Shown piece by piece: positions 35,634 to 42,741 of a DNA stretch of 64,000 bases; the first letter of the stretch is position 1; each line of letters opens with the position of its first letter. Location: the NCBI GenBank assembly GCA_007751475.1, contig CP036434.1, positions 6,887,524-6,951,523 on the forward strand, in the 5' to 3' direction. The notes below the pieces were generated by a model. That model searched no databases and was not told where the DNA came from. It was given only the letters and a program-made list of their open reading frames with translations. The position numbers and the translations under genes were made by a program. Origin of the DNA: Saltatorellus ferox (GTDB lineage Bacteria > Planctomycetota > UBA1135 > GCA-002686595).

Positions 35634-36089
35634 TCAGACCGTACCCTCGAGCGACTCGTGGCGTTCGGGCAACAGCATCGGGAGGTCGAATCGACCGCGG
35701 CCGAGGCTGATGCGCCCCGGGCCGGTCAGACCCAGGGCGACCGCCGCGGCGGCGAGGACGAGCGGGTACTCCATGCCGCCCTGGGTCGCGTCGAAGCCCG
35801 TGTGTGCCGTGAAGGCCCCTACAAGCATCGCGAAGGCAACCGGAAGCGACGCCAAGCGCGTCAGGATGCCCGTGAGGAACGCGAGGCCGCCGAAGAACTC
35901 CGCTCCACCCGCGAGGTAGGTCGACAGCGTCGGAAACGGAATACCGATGCTCGCCATCCATCCGGAGGTGCCTTCGATGCCGTACCCGCCGAAGGCGCCG
36001 AAGAGCTTCTGGGACCCGTGGAAGACGAAGACCGCACCGGTCAGGAGGCGGAGGGACAGGAGACCCAGGTCGAAGCGTGTGACTTTCAT
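35634..36089 (-). CDS. DoxX-family membrane protein
   Basis: A 151-residue four-helix inner-membrane protein (MKVTRFDLGLLSLRLLTGAV, HGSQKLFGAFGGYGIEG, LAGGAEFFGGLAFLTGILTR, YPLVLAAAAVALGLTGPGR). The conserved HGxQKLFG segment and GAEFFGG are DoxX hallmarks. DoxX-like proteins often pair with dioxygenases or oxidoreductases in quinone-stress operons, for example CatD with CatE in Bacillus. The start at 36089 is preferred; the frame continues to 36233, but that overlaps the MarR gene end and the promoter. A palindromic site, TGTTTTAACA, lies 21 bases before the ATG. Confidence 0.92.
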   Translation of the reverse strand: MKVTRFDLGLLSLRLLTGAVFVFHGSQKLFGAFGGYGIEGTSGWMASIGIPFPTLSTYLAGGAEFFGGLAFLTGILTRLASLPVAFAMLVGAFTAHTGFDATQGGMEYPLVLAAAAVALGLTGPGRISLGRGRFDLPMLLPERHESLEGTV

Positions 36090-36110
36090 GGTAGCTGTTG
36101 CAATGGTCAG

Positions 36111-36120
36111 TGTTTTAACA
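36111..36120. promoter_or_regulatory. Candidate MarR operator upstream of doxX-like gene
   Basis: TGTTTTAACA, a perfect inverted repeat of the form TGTTNNAACA, in an unusually AT-rich spot (36097-36133, GGTAATAAATAG). The same core occurs upstream of the marR-like gene. It lies in the 76-bp gap between the MarR and DoxX genes, suggesting an internal promoter under the same control. Confidence 0.5.
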
Positions 36121-36165
36121 GGTAATAAATAGCACGAGGGCCGGGAGCGGCCTCCATGTGGAAGA

Positions 36166-36612
36166 TCAGGTTCGCGCGGCGTCGACGAGCGCGAGGAGCG
36201 CCGACTCGAGGGATTCCAGCTCCCCCTTGGCAAGCCCCTGGAACTGCGCGCGATGAAGCTCCATCACGGGCTCGTCGAGCGCATCGACCCGACGGAGGCC
36301 CTCGTCGGAGATCCGGACGAGCACCACGCGACGGTCCTCGGTGCTGCGTTCGCGGGCCACCAGACCGTCACGGTCCATGCGATCAAGGATCCGGGTCATG
36401 TCGGGCACCCGGGTGATCAAGCGCTCGCCGATGGTCTGGCAGGGCAGCCCCTCGCGCCCGGCACCACGCAGGATCCTAAGCACGTTGAACTGAACCTGTG
36501 TGAGGCCATGGGCCTTGAATAGTTCGGCCGCGCCTCCCTGAAGGGCCTCGTGGGCCCGAAGGAGGGCCAGATAGGCGTCCCGGGCCAGTATGTCCTTGCT
36601 TCGCGCTCCCAT
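36166..36612 (-). CDS. MarR-family transcriptional regulator
   Basis: A 148-residue winged-helix repressor. The helical dimerisation part (RDAYLALLRAHEALQGGAAE) precedes the DNA-binding region (LTQVQFNVLRILRGAGREG, then ERLITRVPDMTRILDRMDRDG and the wing LVARERSTEDRRVVLVRIS). A single Cys (GLPCQTIGERL) sits near the recognition region and could be a redox or electrophile sensor, though this is inference. ATG 36612 is 12 bases after GGACGAGG; ATG 36624 has no room for a ribosome-binding site. It heads an operon with the DoxX and dioxygenase genes and has a candidate operator in its promoter, so autoregulation is likely. Confidence 0.92.
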   Translation of the reverse strand: MGARSKDILARDAYLALLRAHEALQGGAAELFKAHGLTQVQFNVLRILRGAGREGLPCQTIGERLITRVPDMTRILDRMDRDGLVARERSTEDRRVVLVRISDEGLRRVDALDEPVMELHRAQFQGLAKGELESLESALLALVDAART

Positions 36613-36640
36613 GGCAAGAGCCATCCTCGTCCAAACGTTC

Positions 36641-36661
36641 GCTGTTCCAACAGCAATTATC
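36641..36661 (-). promoter_or_regulatory. Candidate promoter -10 and MarR operator
   Basis: On the minus strand a GATAAT box (36661-36656) is followed immediately by GCTGTTGGAACAGC (36654-36641), a perfect palindrome with the TGTTNNAACA core. The operator would sit over the transcription start of the marR-like gene, as expected for autorepression. Confidence 0.5.
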
Positions 36662-36691
36662 GAAATTCCTGGAAGAGAGCCAGGGCAATGT

Positions 36692-36788
36692 GGCGGCACC
36701 GAGCCTGACCCAAAGCCGCCACGTTTCAGATCGGAGAGAAACCGTTTGAATCGAAACGGAGCGGCTTTGGGTCGGGTTCGGTACCGCC
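36692..36788. repeat. Palindromic repeat, free-standing hairpin
   Basis: The left arm GGCGGCACCGAGCCTGACCC continues AAAGCCGCCACGTTTC. The right arm begins GAAACGGAGCGGCTTTGGGT and ends CGGGTTCGGTACCGCC, its reverse complement with few changes over about 36 bp, with a 26-base loop. It lies upstream of the marR-like gene, within a 403-bp gene-free stretch that also holds the operator. 36789-37015 shows nothing else recognisable. Confidence 0.82.
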
Positions 36789-37015
36789 ATTGGGGTTGCG
36801 GGTTGTGCGGCGAAGGACACTTTGAAGGGTCCCACATTTCAGCAAAGCTGCCGCACGAACTACGTAAAAGAGCCTCCTCATCAGACTATGCGGGTCTGCT
36901 CTGGCTCAGGAGGGCGTCCCATCGAGTGATAGAAGGCGGCCGCAGTACGCGAGGCGATCGAGCGGATCCGCGCCTCGAAGAGCCGTCCCACCCTCATGCA
37001 AATCGACTGACGCCC

Positions 37016-37381
37016 ATGAACTTCTCCGAGCTCGGTCGACCCGCGCAGTACGCCGTCATCTTCGTCCTCTCCGGCGTCGTCGCCGTGCTCGTCAAGCTCG
37101 CGGCCGACATGGAGGAGAATCGCATCGCCGGCCTCGTGGCGACGATGCCGACGAAGATCCTGATCGCTTGGACGATCGTGGGCGCCGCCGCGGGGAGTCG
37201 CGGTATCGCCCAGTCGACATCGGGCATGTTCATGGGTCTCGCCGCGCTGCTCGCGGCGATCTTGGCCGTCCGGGTCCTCAGCACGCACCTCGCTCCTGCC
37301 CCACTGATCGGGGCCGGGCTGGGCGTATGGCTCGCGACGGCGACGCTTTTGGAGCGGGTGTTTCGCGGGCAGGCAGATTGA
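37016..37381 (+). CDS. Small membrane protein, GlpM/DUF3147-like
   Basis: A 121-residue protein with about four hydrophobic helices: YAVIFVLSGVVAVLVKLAAD, IAGLVATMPTKILIAWTIVG, SGMFMGLAALLAAILAVRVL and PLIGAGLGVWLATATLLE. The RIAGLVATMPT segment resembles GlpM or DUF3147-type inner-membrane proteins, whose role is unknown. ATG 37016 gives a proper N-terminus; the frame continues upstream to 36590 through palindrome sequence with no protein character. It is convergent with the chimeric HD gene, 15 bp away. Confidence 0.65.
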   Translation: MNFSELGRPAQYAVIFVLSGVVAVLVKLAADMEENRIAGLVATMPTKILIAWTIVGAAAGSRGIAQSTSGMFMGLAALLAAILAVRVLSTHLAPAPLIGAGLGVWLATATLLERVFRGQAD

Positions 37382-37396
37382 CTACGGCACGAACCG

Positions 37397-37990
37397 TTAG
37401 AGGTCGTCGACCGCCGTGAGGAGCTCCTCGCCCAGCGACTCGAACTCTCCGACCTCGCGCAGGCGCACCATCAGCGCCTCCGCCAGCTGCCTCGCGTAGC
37501 CGATCGTCTGGGCGGGGCCGCGGCTGAAGGACTCCCAGACGCTCGACGGATCCGGCGCGGCGGAGAGGCTCGCCAGGAGCGACCGCATGTTGTGGAGCTT
37601 GTCCACGGTCTTCACCGCCAGGGAGCGCGCGTCCATCTCGGCCACGTGGTCCAAAGCAGACTGCTCGAGGAACGCCCAGCTGCCGCCCGTGCGCTCCGTC
37701 AGATCGTGAACGGCGCGCGCGACGTCCGGGCAGAAGAGCCTCTCCACTCTCTCGATGGTCCAGCCCTCGCCGTCCTCCACGACGTCGTGAAGAAGCGCTG
37801 CCTGCCGAGTCAGAACTCCAGGCCTGGTGGCGAGCTGTCGCGCATTGAAAGCGGAGGGGGTCACGGGCGCGACCGCGTCCCAGGCTACAGAGGACGCGAT
37901 GCTCGAGCTCTGGACGCACGGGTTCACCGATCTGCGGGAGTCGCGGCGCGAGGCCGACCTTCCCGGAGTGGCCGGGTGACGGTGCTGCAT
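37397..37990 (-). CDS. HD-domain (RelA/SpoT-type) hydrolase with repeat-derived N-terminus
   Basis: Residues 65-197 resemble the HD hydrolase half of RelA/SpoT-like enzymes: LTRQAALLHDVVEDGEGW with the HD pair, FCPDVARAVHDLTERTGG, and AVKTVDKLHNMRSLLAS with the distal Asp and the HN. The first metal-ligand histidine that normally lies about 24 residues before HD is missing. The first 55 or so residues (MQHRHPATPGRSASRRDSRR and onward) come from mosaic repeat copy D, antisense, and the ATG lies in the repeat. The gene has therefore lost its 5' end and been given a new one, and metal binding is probably broken. It could be expressed as an inactive protein or be a pseudogene. Confidence 0.6.
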   Translation of the reverse strand: MQHRHPATPGRSASRRDSRRSVNPCVQSSSIASSVAWDAVAPVTPSAFNARQLATRPGVLTRQAALLHDVVEDGEGWTIERVERLFCPDVARAVHDLTERTGGSWAFLEQSALDHVAEMDARSLAVKTVDKLHNMRSLLASLSAAPDPSSVWESFSRGPAQTIGYARQLAEALMVRLREVGEFESLGEELLTAVDDL

Positions 37991-38105
37991 GGCGGCTACT
38001 GGAAGGAAGAGGAAGTCCTCAGGGCACCGCGCGCCGCCCGATCGCCGCGTGCCATTCGAGGCCGCCGGGCAACGCGTCCGAGGCGAACTCCAGGTGAACC
38101 ACGCG
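37811..38105 (+). repeat. Mosaic repeat copy D, continuous with the phyH-like gene
   Basis: About 295 bp. A degenerate 26-bp core (GAACTCCAGGCCTGGTGG) is followed by module 1 as in copy C, and then by the antisense 3' end of a phytanoyl-CoA dioxygenase gene. Here that 3' end belongs to an intact gene (38019-38840). After about 38105 the sequence diverges from copies A-C. The C-terminal-domain remnant and palindrome are absent. On the left the repeat provides the N-terminal coding part of the HD gene. Confidence 0.8.
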
Positions 38106-38840
38106 CCGACGACCGGGGCTGGACGCGCGTGAGGAGGCGTGGAGCAGCAGCGGGCGCATGAGCAGCGCGCCGCCCGCCGGTACCAGGCATTCGATCTCGC
38201 GCCCCACTGCCCGCACGCTTTCGATCTCCTCGCGGATAAGGATCCCCCCGCGGTGTGAGCCGGGCACGACGCGGAGAGGCCCGTTCGTTCCGCTGCTACC
38301 GTCCAGCTCCACCCTCACGGTCAACATCGATTCGAGGACCCCGGCGGGCGGTCGAACGCTGGGAACGCCGTCCTTCTCCGACCAGGAGGTGAATCCCGCG
38401 ACCTCCCTCCGCGCCCGCACGGGAATGGTCGTGTCCTGGTGCCAGGTGACGAGCCAGTTCGCCTCGGGTGTCTTATCGAAGAGGATCGCGCGGACCGCGA
38501 ACGCGCGCGCGAAGCCCGCGAGGCGAGGATCGTTGATCACCTCGGTCGCCAGCTCCCGGACGGGAGTCAGCTCCAGCCCGTCCCGGCGACCCGCGCCGAC
38601 ACGGATCGAGTCGAACGCACGACGAAGAGCGTGACGCTGGGGCTCCGCGATGAGGTCTTCGAGAGCGGCGAATCCGTCGCTTTCCAACAGGCCTTGCAGA
38701 GCTTCACAGGACGGATTCACGGACGCGTCGCTCTCTGATCCGCGGTCAGGGAACCATCGATCCTGGTCCAGCGCCAGTAGGACGGACCCGGATGCACTCC
38801 CCGGAAGCAGGAGACCGCATCGCCCGAGTCGAAGCGGCAA
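38019..38840 (-). CDS. Phytanoyl-CoA dioxygenase (PhyH)-family protein
   Basis: A 273-residue Fe(II)/2-oxoglutarate dioxygenase of the PhyH family, probably hydroxylating a small or natural-product substrate. Iron ligands are visible in WLVTWHQDTTIPV (HxD) and in PLLLHASSRASSPGRRRVVH (distal His and the 2-oxoglutarate-binding Arg). RVVPGSHRGGILIRE is the typical loop before it. The C-terminus (EFASDALPGGLEWHAAIGRR) is the sequence found antisense in repeats A-C, so this gene or a close relative was the source of that module. A start further in cannot be excluded; the first 30 residues are not diagnostic. Confidence 0.87.
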   Translation of the reverse strand: MPLRLGRCGLLLPGSASGSVLLALDQDRWFPDRGSESDASVNPSCEALQGLLESDGFAALEDLIAEPQRHALRRAFDSIRVGAGRRDGLELTPVRELATEVINDPRLAGFARAFAVRAILFDKTPEANWLVTWHQDTTIPVRARREVAGFTSWSEKDGVPSVRPPAGVLESMLTVRVELDGSSGTNGPLRVVPGSHRGGILIREEIESVRAVGREIECLVPAGGALLMRPLLLHASSRASSPGRRRVVHLEFASDALPGGLEWHAAIGRRAVP

Positions 38841-38979
38841 CCGACCACGGAGTGGACCGTCAGCAGAATCATTTCCACGTGTGACGGCGAGATCGCTCGG
38901 CGACGAATCGAGAAGAATCGGGGCGGTGGCTCCATGGCACCTCTTCAGTGTGCCATCGAGCCCGAATCACTGACAGAGA

Positions 38980-39477
38980 TCAGTTGAAGTCGTACACGTA
39001 CGACAGCCGCGCCTTGTTGATGATCGCGTAGGACAGGTTGACGATCGCCTTCAGCTCGGGGTCATCGCGATGGTTGAAGCCGCGGAGTTCCGGCTCGCGC
39101 ATCACGAAGAAGCGGCGCGTCGCGGAGTCGGTGCACTCGTAGGCGCCCGGGCGGATCATCCCCGCCAGCTCGACGTTCAGGTTCCCCGTGTAGAAAACCC
39201 TGACCTTGTCGAGGTCGGGCTCCTTCGCGAGCTCCGCCAGCGGACCGTCGCCCGCTTCGTCCAGGTACTCGTGGGCCACGAGCACCTCGTCCACGTTCAT
39301 GTGGAGGAGCGGCGTCTGGATCTGATCTCGGCTGCCGAGATCGATCAGGGTGCAGTCCCGAACGCGAAGGAAGGTCTTCCTGTGCTCGTCGAGAAGCTTC
39401 GAGAGCCGCGTGTATTTGTGCTCGACGTTCCCCTTGATCAGGAAAGCGTCCGTGAGGAAGAGGTCAGAGCGAATCAT
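38980..39477 (-). CDS. Conserved hypothetical protein
   Basis: A 165-residue cytosolic protein without signal or membrane segments. ATG 39477 (MIRSDLFLTDAFLIKGNVEH) is preferred over 39507, which adds ten residues. The sequence is well-formed (KYTRLSKLLDEHRKTFLRVR, HMNVDEVLVAHEYLDEAG, FYTGNLNVELAGMIRPGAY, FVMREPELRGFNHRDDPELK, IVNLSYAIINKARLSYVYDF) with a compact alpha/beta character. It looks conserved but no family could be named. It lies 138 bp downstream of folC on the same strand. Confidence 0.65.
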   Translation of the reverse strand: MIRSDLFLTDAFLIKGNVEHKYTRLSKLLDEHRKTFLRVRDCTLIDLGSRDQIQTPLLHMNVDEVLVAHEYLDEAGDGPLAELAKEPDLDKVRVFYTGNLNVELAGMIRPGAYECTDSATRRFFVMREPELRGFNHRDDPELKAIVNLSYAIINKARLSYVYDFN

Positions 39478-39615
39478 GGGGTTTACCGGGTGGGGAGATC
39501 GACCCACGGGGCGCCTGACCTTGAGGCTCCTTGAAACAGGAGGGTCTCACGCCGCAGCAACCGAGGCCTGGCCGCTCGACCGGAAGAACTTTCCGATCGG
39601 AGCGACCGCGGAGGG

Positions 39616-40857
39616 CTACTCGAGCGAGCCCCGGATCACGCCCACCAGGTAGAGGGAGCCGGTCACGAAGACCCAGCCGCCCTCCCGGGCCCGCGCCCGG
39701 CGCACGGCCTCGGCGAGAGCCTCGCGGGGCTCTTCCACCGCCACGAGGGAGGGATGGTGCAGTTTTTCGAGCAGCTCTGCGGACGAGAAGTGCACGCCGG
39801 AGCCGGGCACCGTCGTCGCGATCAGACCCTCCGCGTGCTCCAGGATCGGCGCCGCGAGCGCGGCGGCGTCTTTCTCGTGGTGGACGGCGAGGACCGCCCA
39901 GAAGGGCCCACGGTGCTCGGCCATGGCCTCCTGCAGCGCCATCTCCACCGAATTCGGAACGTGCGCCCCGTCCATCACCACGGGGACGTCCTCGAAGAGG
40001 CGCCTTTCCATCCGGCCGGGGAGCCGGGACGCCGCGATGACGTTCCCATCGACCTGCGCATCCACCGCTCGGCGCTCGCGCAGCGCCTCGATCACCGCCC
40101 TGGCGATCCGAACGTTGACCTCCTCGAACGTTCGATCCTCCGGGCTCCACGCCATGGTGTAACCCGCCACGCCGCGCTCGCTCGCGATGCCTTGGAGCAC
40201 GAGCCCTGCCTCGGAATCGGGGTCACAGCCGGAAACGAAATGACAGCCGGACTTGACGATGCCGCCCTTTTCCCTGGCGATCGCGCCGTGGGTCTTCCCG
40301 AGGATGTTCGTGTGCTCCAGCGCGATCGTCGTCACCACCGCGACCTCGGGGGACGGGATCACGTTCGTGGAGTCGAGGCGCCCGCCAAGTCCGACCTCCA
40401 GCACCGCGAACGTCACGCCCGCGTTCCGGAACGCGACCAGCGCCGCCGCCGTCATGATGTCGAACCAGGACGCCTCGCCCGCGACTCGGCCCGCGGCCTG
40501 CTCGGCCTCGACCACGTCCAGCACCGCCGTGAGCGCGACACCGAGCGCGCTCTCGTCGATGTTGTTGCCATCCAGCCGCACGCGCTCGGTGATCGACTCG
40601 ACGTGCGGCGACCCGTAGGTACCGACGCGCTCACCGGCCGCGATGAGCGCGTGGCTGACGAGGCTCGAAACCGACCCCTTCCCCTTGGATCCCGCGACGT
40701 GAACGAGCCGGAATCCCATCTGGGGATCGCCGAGTTCACCGAGGAGCGCCGTGACAGGATCGAGGTCGACGCGCCAGCCGGTGCTGCGGTCGCGTCGCTC
40801 CCAGTTGATACGCGCGTTCAGGCGCGCGACGGTGGCATCGAATGGGGTCTCAGGCAT
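39616..40857 (-). CDS. folC: Bifunctional folylpolyglutamate/dihydrofolate synthase
   Basis: A 413-residue Mur-ligase-family enzyme that adds glutamate to dihydropteroate or tetrahydrofolate using ATP. The start at 40857 (MPETPFDATVARLNARINWE) matches the family N-terminus. Key motifs are the P-loop VAGSKGKGSVSSL, YGSPHVESITERV, the EVGLGGRLDSTNVI folate/Mg segment, TTIALEHTNILG, REKGGIVKSG with the carbamylatable Lys region, and the C-terminal VVMDGAHVPNS followed by VFVTGSLYLVG. Length is in the normal range. It is transcribed on its own or with the hypothetical gene downstream. Confidence 0.93.
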   Translation of the reverse strand: MPETPFDATVARLNARINWERRDRSTGWRVDLDPVTALLGELGDPQMGFRLVHVAGSKGKGSVSSLVSHALIAAGERVGTYGSPHVESITERVRLDGNNIDESALGVALTAVLDVVEAEQAAGRVAGEASWFDIMTAAALVAFRNAGVTFAVLEVGLGGRLDSTNVIPSPEVAVVTTIALEHTNILGKTHGAIAREKGGIVKSGCHFVSGCDPDSEAGLVLQGIASERGVAGYTMAWSPEDRTFEEVNVRIARAVIEALRERRAVDAQVDGNVIAASRLPGRMERRLFEDVPVVMDGAHVPNSVEMALQEAMAEHRGPFWAVLAVHHEKDAAALAAPILEHAEGLIATTVPGSGVHFSSAELLEKLHHPSLVAVEEPREALAEAVRRARAREGGWVFVTGSLYLVGVIRGSLE

Positions 40858-40998
40858 GGACGAAAGCAGCAGAGCCGGGGGCGGCGCGACAATATGCGAG
40901 TTCCCGGCCTGATTCACCCATGGTCAAAGCTCTGAAAGTCACGTTCGGAAATACAAGTTCCTTCGGCTTCCACATCCTGGATACCCAGGGGAAACACC

Positions 40999-41433
40999 AT
41001 GAGCGAGCTGCACCACCGGATCAAAGTCTTCGTCTACCGGTTCAACGAGGCGACACCGAACTACCTGCTCTTGAAGCCCGATCAGGGACTCGAGGCGCTC
41101 TGGGGCCCGCTCCGGGGCGAGCTAGGGTTCGGCGAGAAGCTCGAGTCCGCCATCCGTCGCAAGGTCGCTTCCGACCTCGGCGTCAACCGACCAGGGCAGC
41201 TTCTGGACCTCGACATGCCCGGGCGCTGGACGCTCGGCGACGAGGAGATCATCGAGTGGACCTTCGGCTTCCGCACCGCGGCCGACATCCCGCCCGATCG
41301 GATCGAGGCGTCGATCTCGCCCGCGTGGCCGGGCCACCGCTGGGCTCACTTCCAGGACGCCTACTCCAGCCTCGGCCTCGAGCCCGACCGAGCCGCGATG
41401 ATGCGGCTGCACACCAAGGTGCTCGCCGCCTAG
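40999..41433 (+). CDS. Nudix-like protein with a degenerate Nudix box
   Basis: A 144-residue protein with the beta-strand order of Nudix hydrolases (KVFVYRFNEATPNYLLLKPD, WTLGDEEIIEWTFGFRTAAD, PGHRWAHFQDAYSSLGLE). The Nudix box region reads GELGFGEKLESAIRRKVASD. The expected REUxEE metal-binding glutamates are not in place, so catalysis is doubtful and a binding or regulatory role is possible. It stands between folC and the convergent DUF1501 gene. Confidence 0.65.
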   Translation: MSELHHRIKVFVYRFNEATPNYLLLKPDQGLEALWGPLRGELGFGEKLESAIRRKVASDLGVNRPGQLLDLDMPGRWTLGDEEIIEWTFGFRTAADIPPDRIEASISPAWPGHRWAHFQDAYSSLGLEPDRAAMMRLHTKVLAA

Positions 41434-41452
41434 ACCGCAGCCCGATGGGGCA

Positions 41453-42733
41453 TCAGAGAAAGGCGAGGGCCGGATACGAATCGCCGAGCACCGCCACCGG
41501 ATTCACGCCGAACATACGCTCGATCACCGTCGTATAGACGGACCGGAAGTCGGTCGTGAAGGACACGTCGCCGTCATCGAGATCGGTGAGCGACGGATGC
41601 GCCCCGTAGAGGCCGCCCTTGACCTGGTCGCCGAACACGAACATCGGCCCGGCCTTGCCGTGGTCGTGCCCCTTGGAACCGTTCTCGGCCACGCGCCGCC
41701 CGAACTCGGAGAACACGACCACCACCGTGTTCTTTCCGGCTTCGGTGCGGCGTAGGTCTTTCAAGAATGCGCCGAGCGCCGCGCCCAGCCCGCCCATGTT
41801 GCGGTCGTGCTGGATCAGCTGATTCGTGTGCGTGTCGTAGCCGCCTTCGAGCACGGAGAAAACGCGCGTTCCGACGCCACCGTTGATGAGCGCCGCCACG
41901 TCCCGCAGCGAAGCCGCGAGCGCGTTGCCCGGGTAGTCGACCTCGGTCTGGTAGGCGATCGCCGCCCCACGGACGCGCGCGGACGACTCCGTCGCGTCGT
42001 CGAGCGTTTTGCGGAGCTGTCGCAGGGCCGCGTCGCGTCCGGAGTGGCGCGGTTCGCGCTGCACGGGTTCATCGGCCGTCGAATCAACGTCTGGCTCGTG
42101 CTCGCAGATCGCCGAACCGCCCATGGCGTACACGTCCTGCTCCCCGAACCAGCGGTACGCCGTCGGCGAGGCCACGGCCACCGGGGGGTGCGTGGACGAA
42201 AAGACCGAGTACGGCGCGCGGCCCCCGAAGTGCACCACCGAGTCGGGTTCGGGCTGGTCGCCCCACGCGGTCGCGCTGAGCTTGCCGATCCACCCATCCC
42301 CGGACGCCCGGCCGCGGTGATCGCCGGTGTGCCAGATCTCCATCGATCGAAAGTGCGAGCGGATCGGATCCGGGTAGCCGCACCCCTCCACGATGGCGAG
42401 ACGGCCCGCGTCGAACTCCGCGCGGAACGCGCCGAGCCTCGGGTTGAAGGCGCGATACTCGTCCAGCGGCAGCAGCTCCGTACGCTGGTGGGCCGTGGTC
42501 TTGCGGTGCCGGTAGAGTTCGTCGTCACCGTGGGGCACGATGGTCGAGAGCCCGTCGTTGCCTCCCGAGAGCTGGATCATCACGAGCTGCTTGGAGCCCG
42601 GCGGCAGATCGCTGGCGCGCACGAGGCGACCGAGCCCGAAGGTCCGCGGCTGCAGGGACGGAGCGAGAAGCCCCAGGGCTCCGGCGCGGAGCACGCGCCG
42701 CCTTGAGATAGGCCGCGAAATGGGTTTCGACAT
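41453..42733 (-). CDS. DUF1501 domain-containing secreted protein (Tat signal)
   Basis: A 426-residue DUF1501 protein, sulfatase/alkaline-phosphatase-like fold. The N-terminus has a twin-arginine signal (SRRRVLRAGALGLLAPSLQP). Hallmarks are KQLVMIQLSGGNDGLSTIVP at the start of the mature domain, RSHFRSMEIWHTGDHRGRAS, and the C-terminal VVVFSEFGRRVAENGSKGHD then HGKAGPMFVFG, which includes the family's conserved E-F-G-R and D-H-G residues. It follows the DUF1800 gene by 8 bp on the same strand, the standard pairing in many bacteria. The biochemical role is not settled. Confidence 0.92.
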   Translation of the reverse strand: MSKPISRPISRRRVLRAGALGLLAPSLQPRTFGLGRLVRASDLPPGSKQLVMIQLSGGNDGLSTIVPHGDDELYRHRKTTAHQRTELLPLDEYRAFNPRLGAFRAEFDAGRLAIVEGCGYPDPIRSHFRSMEIWHTGDHRGRASGDGWIGKLSATAWGDQPEPDSVVHFGGRAPYSVFSSTHPPVAVASPTAYRWFGEQDVYAMGGSAICEHEPDVDSTADEPVQREPRHSGRDAALRQLRKTLDDATESSARVRGAAIAYQTEVDYPGNALAASLRDVAALINGGVGTRVFSVLEGGYDTHTNQLIQHDRNMGGLGAALGAFLKDLRRTEAGKNTVVVVFSEFGRRVAENGSKGHDHGKAGPMFVFGDQVKGGLYGAHPSLTDLDDGDVSFTTDFRSVYTTVIERMFGVNPVAVLGDSYPALAFL

Positions 42734-42741
42734 GGGTGACC

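Noticed and set aside
22267..36788. Integron attC sites
   Set aside because: The palindromes lack the RYYYAAC/GTTRRRY core pair, and no integrase or cassette array is present.
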